Origin: an uncultured Rikenella sp.
Lineage (GTDB): Bacteria > Bacteroidota > Bacteroidia > Bacteroidales > Rikenellaceae
NCBI RefSeq assembly: GCF_910577125.1
Contig: NZ_CAJTMN010000082.1
Span: 1-8,932, forward strand
DNA length: 8,932 bases
Reading direction: 5' to 3'
Positions 1 to 4,759 of the stretch are shown here, one piece after another. The position numbers were made by a program, and so were the translations under genes. The notes beneath the pieces were generated by a model that had not been told where the DNA came from, ran no database searches, and saw only the letters and a program-made list of their open reading frames with translations. The stretch's first letter is position 1; each line of letters opens with the position of its first letter.

Positions 1-111
1 TAGTAGAAAGTAGGGGCCCCCGCGGCCAACGCGTTCGCGTTACGGCGCGGAGCCTATATTGTTTCCCGAGACTGACAGCCGCCCGACGCTTATCGGATAA
101 ACGAACTTGTT
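1..111. other. GC-rich, hairpin-bearing left flank without a gene
   Basis: I see no credible coding sequence here. A perfect hairpin AACGCG-TT-CGCGTT lies at 28-41, inside a longer imperfect GC-rich stem (about 20-50). The string CCGAGACTG at about 66-74 recurs in the same orientation in the right flank near 8633. It is probably part of the same family of structured non-coding repeats as the neighbouring 112-247 segment, but its function is unknown. Confidence 0.4.
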
Positions 112-192
112 CCGCGCGCCTGCGCGATTCATTCTATTTCGGCTTGCGCCAAAATAGTTGAATCTCTTCTTAAGGCGTGGCGCGCGGTCGAG
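112..192 (-). repeat. Structured repeat E, left copy (two-layer stem-loop)
   Basis: An outer 9-bp perfect stem pairs CCGCGCGCC (112-120) with GGCGCGCGG (179-187). An inner hairpin pairs GATTCA (126-131) with TGAATC (159-164), CTATTT (134-139) with AAATAG (152-157), and GGC (141-143) with GCC (148-150). Positions 168-192, read on the minus strand, are identical over 25 nt to 8763-8787. On the strand of the adjacent VR-L the element lies 3' of the VR, as in the right copy. There is no T-run, so it is not an obvious intrinsic terminator. It may be a structured RNA, a recombination site or a REP-like palindrome; I cannot tell which. Confidence 0.65.
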
Positions 193-200
193 TATCGATT

Positions 201-247
201 GCCCTCAGGCCGGGCAGGCCCCACGTGCCCGCGGTGGGCGAATGGCT
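201..247 (-). repeat. GC-rich box D, left copy
   Basis: These 47 nt match the reverse complement of 8876-8922 at 44 of 47 positions. The box itself contains short self-complementary runs (GCCC..GGGC and GGGC..GCCC), so it can fold. On the left it sits between VR-L and element E. On the right it lies beyond element E, so the order of modules differs between the two ends. No coding role is apparent. Confidence 0.65.
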
Positions 248-299
248 GTGTCGGCCTAATAGGGTAGAGGCTGCCAGTTGGGAGTGCGGCACGCACCGT

Positions 300-491
300 T
301 TATTCCGAGAGGCAACGCAACTGAAGACCGCGGCCGTGTCCATCCGTAGTGCCAGCGAGGTATGTCATGTGGAAGACCAGATAGACCCCGTAGCTACCGC
401 TCACCGAACGCGAGTAACTAAATCCGCTGAATCCGGCATGCATCAGCCCTCCGAATCGCCCATTGTTGCCTGCGCCGCGGTGGCCCGGGGC
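300..491 (-). repeat. DGR variable-region segment VR-L, solo
   Basis: Read on the minus strand this starts with the shared border GCCCCGGGC at 491 and ends TTGCGTTGCCTCTCGGAATAA at 300. The translation runs APGHRGAGNNG to GLQLRCLSE-stop (62 codons to LS), which resembles the C-terminal end of a C-type-lectin-like FISUMP-type DGR target. Most positions that are Asn in the template repeats are other residues here, as expected after mutagenic retrohoming. An ATG-started frame exists from 584, but its extra N-terminal residues come from AT-rich DNA with no recognisable domain. I therefore treat this as a VR cassette without its target gene, not an intact gene. Its GFSYS...GLQLRC text is closest to TR1, but lengths and several non-A differences do not fit a direct copy. 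Confidence 0.7.
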
Positions 492-888
492 GATTATGTC
501 GGTAGGATGAGGGTGAAAGGGCGAATTATTTTTTGAATGGTATTTTGTTATTTTGGGATAATTCTTAAATTTGTCTTTGAACATGTGAAACTCATATTCG
601 ACAAGAAAAATGAATTACTCTGAAAAATAGAGTGATTTGTGCGGAGAAATGAACCGTAGAAAATTTACAGGTGAGTTTTTCGGTTTTACCCATAAAAGTA
701 TATAAGTTTTAGACATTTAAAGTAGGAAAATACAGTCCGGTTCATGGATCTGGGGCGGACGGAATCGAATCGAAAAGGCTTTTACTGGGGGGTGGCCTCC
801 CGCTTTTCTTGCTGTTATACCTATCGGATCGTATGGCTGGCGATTGTGTCATGCGATATTTTGACTCATTCAAAAAATTATTCTTTCG
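492..888. other. AT-rich intergenic region upstream of the DGR operon
   Basis: No convincing gene is present. Base composition drops sharply to AT-rich compared with both sides, which suits a promoter region for the plus-strand accessory genes. The best -7-like string is TATTTTG near 859-865, about 25 nt before the ATG at 889. It is one base short of the Bacteroidetes TAnnTTTG consensus, so a promoter here is only a guess. The 744-977 reading frame overlaps the next gene and has no recognisable features. Confidence 0.4.
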
Positions 889-1452
889 ATGACTTTACAG
901 GAAATCATTGCGGCCGAAAACTGCAACACGGATCGGATATACCTCTATCCCGAAGGCGTCTTCTGGAAAGCTTATGAACGCTCGGCCTTCGCATTCGTGC
1001 GGCGAATCTCGCGTTACAAAATCACCAAACGGTTTGTCAAGTATCTCGATACGGAAATCGTCTCGTTGGGATTTCCGGATACCTCGCGGGCGAGGGTGCT
1101 GGGAGATCGACCGGTACAGGCCGGCCCTTACGGAATGCTGGTGCTCGATGGCGGAACGATCGATCCGTCGGTCTATGCCCGGTGGAAAGAGGCGATTCCG
1201 CTGATCGCACCCCGTATGCTGGAAACGCGTGCACCGGCTGCCTCTCTGATGATTCCGCCGCCGACCGCCGGAAGTAGCGAACCGCCGATATCTCTAAGGG
1301 CGGTCTCTCCGCCGGTCGGTGCGGAGAGCCGGGCATCGGTGGTCGAAGCGGTGTTGCGTGACTTGCGCAACTTCAGCGTCGAAAATGCCACTCCGCTGGA
1401 ATGTCTTCTTTTTGTGTCGTCTCTTAAAAAACAACTCAATGGCAATCTATGA
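889..1452 (+). CDS. DGR accessory protein with MutS N-terminal-like domain (MSL type)
   Basis: A 187-aa protein. Residues about 15-75 (DRIYLYPEGVFWKAYERSAFAF...) resemble MutS domain I, with the pattern hydrophobic strand, G-x-F/Y-(W/Y), then an acidic or amphipathic helix. MutS-like accessory genes (MSL) are a known DGR accessory class. The C-terminal half (about 105-187) is Pro/Ala/Ser-rich and then becomes helical (VVEAVLRDLRNFSVENATPLECLLFVSSLKKQL). No MutS ATPase or other catalytic motif is present, so it probably acts as a nucleic-acid or protein-binding adaptor for the RT complex. It begins at ATG 889 after an AT-rich leader. Its end overlaps the avd-like start by 14 nt (stop 1450-1452, next ATG 1439), which implies translational coupling. 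The MutS-like assignment comes from pattern recognition by eye and is less certain than the RT call. Confidence 0.65.
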   Translation: MTLQEIIAAENCNTDRIYLYPEGVFWKAYERSAFAFVRRISRYKITKRFVKYLDTEIVSLGFPDTSRARVLGDRPVQAGPYGMLVLDGGTIDPSVYARWKEAIPLIAPRMLETRAPAASLMIPPPTAGSSEPPISLRAVSPPVGAESRASVVEAVLRDLRNFSVENATPLECLLFVSSLKKQLNGNL

Positions 1453-1822
1453 TAATCTGGAGGTCTTCAAGGCGGCTTACGATCTGTTGCTCTATGTCTT
1501 TCAGTTCACTCCGAATATCAAACGCGATTATCGGTACACGTTGGCCGAAAAGTTGAAAGACAATATCATCGAGTTGTGTCTCTGTATCTATCGGGCCAAC
1601 GGGGCGAAGGAAGAACGGGTGGCGGATATCCGGCAGGCGAGGGAACGGGTGGTGACAATCAAGCTGATGTGTCGCATGCTGACAGACCTCAAGCAGATAT
1701 CGGTCAAACAGTTCGCGGTGGTCTGCACGCATACGGAGTCGATCTCGAAACAGTTGCAGGCCTGGCAGAGGTATTCCGAAAAGGCGAAACTCGAACGGCA
1801 GGCCGTGGTGGTCAAGTCGTAG
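1439..1822 (+). CDS. avd: Avd-like DGR accessory variability determinant (four-helix bundle)
   Basis: A 127-aa, all-helical, Lys/Arg-rich protein beginning MAIYDNLEVFKAAYDLL, close to the 128 residues of Bordetella phage Avd. The spacing of four amphipathic helices (about 5-27, 32-54, 60-88, 93-120) and the motifs KAAYDLLLYVF and FTPNIKRDYRYTLAEKLKDN match the bacterial four-helix-bundle family that includes Avd. Avd forms a basic pentameric barrel that binds the RT and the TR RNA and is needed for mutagenic cDNA synthesis. I chose ATG 1439 because it gives the family's usual N-terminus; the longer frame from 1319 adds 40 residues that are only the shadow of the upstream gene. The 14-nt overlap with that gene and the shared strand with the TR array and RT place it in the DGR operon. 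Confidence 0.85.
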   Translation: MAIYDNLEVFKAAYDLLLYVFQFTPNIKRDYRYTLAEKLKDNIIELCLCIYRANGAKEERVADIRQARERVVTIKLMCRMLTDLKQISVKQFAVVCTHTESISKQLQAWQRYSEKAKLERQAVVVKS

Positions 1823-1920
1823 CGGCGGGGTGCGAGGCGGGGACGGGTTCTTTGATGGTTTGGTCTTGCACATCCGGTGGTGTGCGGGGGCGGTTCCGGA
1901 CGATCGGGCCCCGGTGGGTT

Positions 1921-2005
1921 CCGGAGTGTCCGGCCGGTTGTCGGGTTCGATGGCCGGCGGGCAGGGTGAACGATAAATTCAGCAGTCTACTGAAAGTTTA
2001 GTTAT
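1921..2005 (+). repeat. TR leader 1
   Basis: Box A (CCGGAGTGTCCG, 1921-1932) is followed by box B (1961-2005), which reads GCAGGGTGAACGATAAATTC and then AGCAGTCTACTGA, ending in GTTTAGTTAT. The dyad TTCAG (1978-1982)/CTGAA (1990-1994) is part of box B. Box B starts 130 nt before TR1. The same arrangement precedes the four other TRs, so it probably belongs to each TR RNA or controls it. Confidence 0.65.
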
Positions 2006-2090
2006 TCGCATCTTCGTTTCGTGCCGATTGTGTGGGCGGAACGAATATTCCAGTGACTGCCTTTCCGAATCAGGGCTATGCGCGGTTCCC

Positions 2091-2274
2091 GCCCCGGGCT
2101 TCCGCGAGAGAGCCAATGGCGGGCTGAGCAACGTCGGCAACAACGGGTTCAGCTACTCGTCGTCGGTGAGCGGCAGCAACGGGGTGTACTTGAATTTCAA
2201 CGTGACGAACCTCAATCCCAGCAACGCGAACAACCGCGCCTACGGTCTTCAGTTGCGTTGCCTCTCAGCATTTA
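2091..2274 (+). repeat. DGR template repeat TR1
   Basis: It starts at the GCCCCGGGC border and ends TTGCGTTGCCTCTCAGCATTTA. The read-through translation APGFRERANGGLSNVGNNG...NPSNANNRAYGLQLRCLS is 59 codons and dense in AAC codons, the hallmark of a template in which adenines will be randomised. It carries the IMH*-like ending AGCATTTA where VRs have GGAATAAA. The open frame across it is a by-product; nothing suggests that it is translated. Confidence 0.85.
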
Positions 2275-2372
2275 TTGCCGGTCGTCGGGAAAAGGAGCGG
2301 AGGGGGAAGTCGGATGTGCGTTTTTTCCTGTTCCGTCCGTCGGCGAAGCCGGGGGCCTGCCTGCGGGTAGTC

Positions 2373-2454
2373 CCGGAGTGTCGGGTGGCTGCGGTGGCTC
2401 GACAGGGTGGACGATAAATTCAGTAACTTACTGATGGCGTGTGTCGTTAGTTAT
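2373..2454 (+). repeat. TR leader 2
   Basis: Box A is CCGGAGTGTCGG (2373-2384). Box B (2402-2454) contains the clearest dyad of the five: TCAGTAA (2420-2426), C, TTACTGA (2428-2434), a perfect 7-bp palindrome, followed by GTTAGTTATGG. Box B starts 132 nt before TR2. Confidence 0.65.
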
Positions 2455-2533
2455 GGCAATGACCTCCTGTTCCGTAGAGCCGGGGAGGAGGTGATCGGGA
2501 ATAGTTACGGTTCGGCTATGGTGCTTGTCGCCC

Positions 2534-2723
2534 GCCCCGGGCTACCGCAATCACGCGGATGGCGTGCAGCGTAACGTCGGCAACGAGGGTACGGTCTGGT
2601 CTGCGTCGGTGCCCGACGGTAGCACGAACGCCTGGCGGCTGGTATTCAATGCGACGAACATGAATCCTTCGAATGCGAACAATCGCGGGAACGGTTTTCT
2701 GTTGCGTTGCCTCTCAGCATTTA
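2534..2723 (+). repeat. DGR template repeat TR2 (class II)
   Basis: The borders match TR1. The translation is APGYRNHADGVQRNVGNEGT, then VWSAS...NPSNANNRGNGFLLRCLS, 61 codons, so two codons longer than the other TRs. The core VWSAS and the ending GFLLRC, shared with TR5, separate these two from TR1/3/4, which have GYSWSS or GFSYSS and QLRC. The Asn codons (AAC/AAT) cluster where VRs vary. It probably serves a target with a slightly different scaffold. Confidence 0.83.
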
Positions 2724-2782
2724 TCGGTTCGCGGCTCTCTCCGGGCGGAGGGGACAGGAGCGTATTTACAGGACGGACGTTC

Positions 2783-2868
2783 CCGGAGTGTCTGTCGGTC
2801 ACGGCCGGCGGCAGAGGGTGGGGTAAATTCAGCGACTCACTGATCGGGGGCGGGGACGATTAGTTATG
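2783..2868 (+). repeat. TR leader 3
   Basis: Box A is CCGGAGTGTCTG (2783-2794). Box B (2811-2868) contains GGGTAAATTCAG...CACTGA and ends GATTAGTTATGGG. Box B starts 155 nt before TR3, the longest leader-to-TR distance of the five. The dyad is weaker here (TCAG/CTGA). Confidence 0.6.
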
Positions 2869-2965
2869 GGTACGGGGATTCGGATCGAGATTGTCGTACA
2901 TCGGGTGGGCGGATGCTTGTTCCGCAAACCCGGCGAATCGAGTGGTCGCGAGATTGGATGAGGAC

Positions 2966-3149
2966 GCCCCGGGCTATCGCCATCGGGATACGGGCGCGCT
3001 GAACAACGTCGGCAACAACGGTTACAGCTGGTCTTCGACGGTCAGCGGTACCAATGGCATGAACTTGAATTTCCACGTGACGTGGCTCAATCCCAGCAAC
3101 GCGAACAACCGCGCCTACGGTTTTCAGTTGCGTTGCCTCTCAGCATTTA
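2966..3149 (+). repeat. DGR template repeat TR3
   Basis: It encodes APGYRHRDTGALNNVGNNGY, then SWSSTVSGTNGMNLNFHVTW...NPSNANNRAYGFQLRCLS, 59 codons. It is the closest in-window relative of VR2. Over the last 41 codons up to LS the two align without gaps, and by hand count 9 of 13 differences fall on TR3 adenines (mostly A to G, one A to T). It ends CTCAGCATTTA. Confidence 0.85.
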
Positions 3150-3150
3150 C

Positions 3151-3202
3151 CCGAACGTCGCGTCCTTTTTGGGGTAGCGGGTCGCGGTGTGCGACGATTC
3201 GG
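3151..3202 (+). other. Hairpin just downstream of TR3
   Basis: CCGAA-c-GTCGC (3151-3161) can pair with GCGAC-ga-TTCGG (3191-3202), starting two bases after the TR end. Comparable imperfect stems can be drawn after TR1 (about 2276-2340) and TR5 (4684-4733, CCCTCCTCC against GGAGGGGAGGG). The RNA 3' of the TR is needed for cDNA priming in the Bordetella phage DGR, so such structure may be functional, but pairing drawn by eye in GC-rich DNA is weak evidence. Confidence 0.35.
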
Positions 3203-3220
3203 AGACGGGCAGGATGCGTT

Positions 3221-3311
3221 CCGGAGTGTCGGTTCTTCCGAACAGGAGGGGCCGGCAGGGTGAAGGGTAAATTCAGCAACCTACTGGTTCGTTGTATGGA
3301 CGGATTAGTTA
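3221..3311 (+). repeat. TR leader 4
   Basis: Box A is CCGGAGTGTCGG (3221-3232). Box B (3255-3311) reads GCAGGGTGAAGGGTAAATTC, then AGCAACCTACTGG, ending GATTAGTTA. The dyad is reduced to CAG/CTG. Box B starts 126 nt before TR4. Confidence 0.6.
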
Positions 3312-3380
3312 AGTCGATGATTCTCTCGGCTTTGGATTGCCGGAAGGGTCTGGGGGAGTGGTTGCTCGATTCGACAGGCT

Positions 3381-3564
3381 GCCCCGGGCTACCGCAACAA
3401 CACCTCGGGCGCACCGGGCGGCGTCGGCAACAACGGCTATAGCTGGTCGTCTGCGGTGAGCGGTATCAACGGGCGGTTCTTGTGGTTCAACACGCAGGAT
3501 CTCGATCCCAGCAACACGAACAACCGTGCCAACGGTCGTCAGCTGCGTTGCCTCTCAGTATTTA
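3381..3564 (+). repeat. DGR template repeat TR4 (divergent)
   Basis: It encodes APGYRNNTSGAPGGVGNNGY, then SWSSAVSGINGRFLWF...DPSNTNNRANGRQLRCLS, 59 codons. It still has Asn-rich target positions. It departs from the other TRs at the 3' end: GTCAGCTGCGTTGCC in place of TTCAGTTGCGTTGCC, and AGTATTTA in place of AGCATTTA. It is followed by AT-rich DNA and VR2 instead of a leader, so its normal 3' context is lost. It may be inactive or recently rearranged. Confidence 0.75.
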
Positions 3565-3683
3565 CCGGCATCCTGCTTTTTTGTATTTTTCGTTCTTTAT
3601 TTCGGATTGATTTGTGAAAATATTCAGAAGAAATCGGAGGTGGTTATTTCAGGGTGGGTGAGTGTGTCGATGATGAAAATCCC
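3565..3683. other. AT-rich junction between TR4 and the VR block
   Basis: A T-rich, then A-rich stretch (TTTTTTGTATTTTTCG and onward) contrasts with the surrounding GC-rich repeats. A short frame from ATG 3654 runs in phase into VR2 and would give a 74-aa peptide, MGECVDDENPAPGYRD..., with weak GGAGG about 20 nt upstream. I cannot support it as a gene. This segment may mark one end of an insertion that brought in VR2-VR4. Confidence 0.35.
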
Positions 3684-3878
3684 GCCCCGGGCTACCGCGA
3701 CTTCGGTCGTACGGGCTGGAAGGGCATAGCAAGGGACATCGGCTACAACGGGTACAGCTGGTCTTCGGCGGTCAGCGATACCGGTGGCATGAACTTGGAT
3801 TTCCACGTGGCGTGGCTCAATCCCAGCTACGCGAGCGGTCGCGCCAACGGTTTTCAGTTGCGTTGCCTCTCGGAATAA
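3684..3878 (+). repeat. DGR variable-region segment VR2, solo
   Basis: Borders are GCCCCGGGC at the start and CTCGGAATAA at the end. The translation is APGYRDFGRTGWKGIARDIG...NPSYASGRANGFQLRCLSE-stop, 63 codons to LS. The 5' part is four codons longer than any TR, and the 3' part follows TR3 with adenine-biased changes. No target-protein domain precedes it. It is the first of three VRs in tandem; VR3 starts 13 bp after its stop. It could only be expressed through the doubtful 3654 start. Confidence 0.75.
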
Positions 3879-3891
3879 ACGGAAAGTCCCC

Positions 3892-4092
3892 GCCCCGGGC
3901 TTCCGTGACGCAGGCAACGGTGGGCGGTTAGGCAGTCTGATGAACGTCGGCTACGGCGGGTACAGTTGGTCGTGTACGCCGGTGACGGGCGCCGTCGCGG
4001 TGCGGTATTTGGACTTCGACACGCAGAGCCTCTACCCCAGCCGCGCGCACAATCGCGGCCACGGTTTTCAGTTGCGTTGCCTCTCGGAATAA
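3892..4092 (+). repeat. DGR variable-region segment VR3, solo
   Basis: The longest VR, 65 codons to LS: APGFRDAGNGGRLGSLMNVG...DTQSLYPSRAHNRGHGFQLRCLSE-stop. The sub-family AG(N/S)(N/G)GR(L/F)G(S/D/G)L is shared with VR-L and VR5, not with its neighbours VR2 and VR4. In its own frame there is no upstream ATG in the 13-bp gap after VR2's stop, so it cannot be a separately translated gene as it stands. Confidence 0.75.
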
Positions 4093-4106
4093 ACGGAACG
4101 CGCTCC

Positions 4107-4301
4107 GCCCCGGGCTACCGCGACTACGGTCGTACGGGCTATGAGGGTATAATAAGGCGCGGCGGCTACAGTGGATACAGCTGGTCTTCCGCTACGGGCG
4201 GTATCGGTGGCCTGGACTTGAATTTCTATTCGCAGAGCCTCACCGCCAGTCGCTCGGACAGCCGCGCCTACGGTTTTCAGTTGCGTTGCCTCTCGGAATA
4301 A
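4107..4301 (+). repeat. DGR variable-region segment VR4, solo
   Basis: 63 codons to LS: APGYRDYGRTGYEGIIRRGG...TASRSDSRAYGFQLRCLSE-stop. It is closely related to VR2 in its 5' third (APGYRD(F/Y)GRTG(W/Y)xGI) and has many substitutions at template-Asn positions. The gap from the VR3 stop is 14 bp and resembles the VR2-VR3 gap (ACGGAA...). It is followed by AAACGGAGGGG and then, after about 40 bp, by leader 5. No start codon or target domain precedes it in frame nearby. Confidence 0.75.
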
Positions 4302-4344
4302 ACGGAGGGGCGAGGCAAAACTCGAAGGAAGAGAAACAGGGGTT

Positions 4345-4428
4345 CCGGAGTGCCGGTCGTCAGGAGCGGGCGGCAGAGCGAACGATAAATTCAGCAGTCC
4401 GCTGACCGAACGGTCAGCTATCCTATGG
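4345..4428 (+). repeat. TR leader 5
   Basis: Box A is CCGGAGTGCCGG (4345-4356). Box B (4373-4428) contains GATAAATTCAGC, then AGTCCGCTGA. Two mutually exclusive hairpins share GCTGA: TCAGC (4391-4395) with GCTGA (4401-4405), or GCTGACCG (4401-4408) with CGGTCAGC (4411-4418). Box B starts 125 nt before TR5. Its presence right after the VR block shows that the block was inserted between TR4 and an intact leader-TR5 unit, or grew there. Confidence 0.62.
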
Positions 4429-4497
4429 CATCGCCGGAGTTCAGGCTTGTCGGCGACCTCCGGTGTGTATCGACGAGCGGCTGCTAATCCGGATGAG

Positions 4498-4681
4498 GCC
4501 CCGGGCTTCCGTAACAACACCTCGGGCGCGCTGAACAACGTCGGCAACGAGGGTTCCGTCTGGTCGGCTTCGGCTAATGGGACGAACGGCGTTTATCTGC
4601 GCTTCGTGATGAATGCGGCTCAGCCCGGCAACTCGAACAACCGTGCCAACGGTTTTCTGTTGCGTTGCCTCTCAGCATTTA
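4498..4681 (+). repeat. DGR template repeat TR5 (class II, RT-proximal)
   Basis: It encodes APGFRNNTSGALNNVGNEGS, then VWSASANGTNGVYLRF...PGNSNNRANGFLLRCLS, 59 codons. It ends CTCAGCATTTA 78 bp before the RT start codon, the usual position of a TR in a one-template DGR. It shares VWSAS and FLLRC with TR2. Downstream, a possible stem brackets the RT leader (about 4684-4733). Confidence 0.85.
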
Positions 4682-4759
4682 TCGCCCTCCTCCTGTTTCT
4701 CTTTTTTACGGCGCAGAGCGGCGGGAGGGGAGGGAAATAGGAATGGATATAAAATTATT

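Larger units (their letters stand above)
1921..4681 (+). ncRNA. Array of five DGR template-repeat units (with a VR insert)
   Basis: Between the avd-like gene and the RT lies about 2.8 kb with no convincing gene. It is built from five leader-plus-TR units; TR starts are 2091, 2534, 2966, 3381 and 4498. The first four units are spaced 415-443 bp. The last is displaced by a block of three VRs (3684-4301). In known DGRs the TR is transcribed as part of a structured RNA that primes and templates the RT, so I infer that this whole stretch is transcribed on the plus strand, as one long RNA or as several. The preceding 1823-1920 is GC-rich spacer in which I see no gene. Confidence 0.8.

Noticed and set aside
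112..192. Rho-independent terminator for a gene at the left edge
   Set aside because: The stem is followed by no T-run in either direction and the copy at the other end shows a repeated, two-layer design.
177..536. 119-aa plus-strand frame
   Set aside because: It is antisense to VR-L and runs through repeat boxes D and E; its composition is that of a shadow frame.
2028..3442. Reading frames through TR1-TR4 as protein-coding genes
   Set aside because: They start in non-coding leader sequence, run past the TR without a stop at the conserved place, lack convincing ribosome binding sites, and differ in frame between units. TRs are templates.
3684..4301. Integron-like gene cassettes with attC sites
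   Set aside because: The 13-14 bp gaps between VRs are too short for attC sites, no GTTRRRY core was seen, and no integrase is in the window.
3966..4301. 111-aa frame covering part of VR3 and all of VR4
   Set aside because: It reads VR3 in the wrong frame before entering VR4; the conserved frame of VR3 ends in its own stop at 4092.
1921..4681. CRISPR array from the regular repeats
   Set aside because: The repeats are about 184-190 bp with spacing of hundreds of bases and carry TR features; there are no cas genes.
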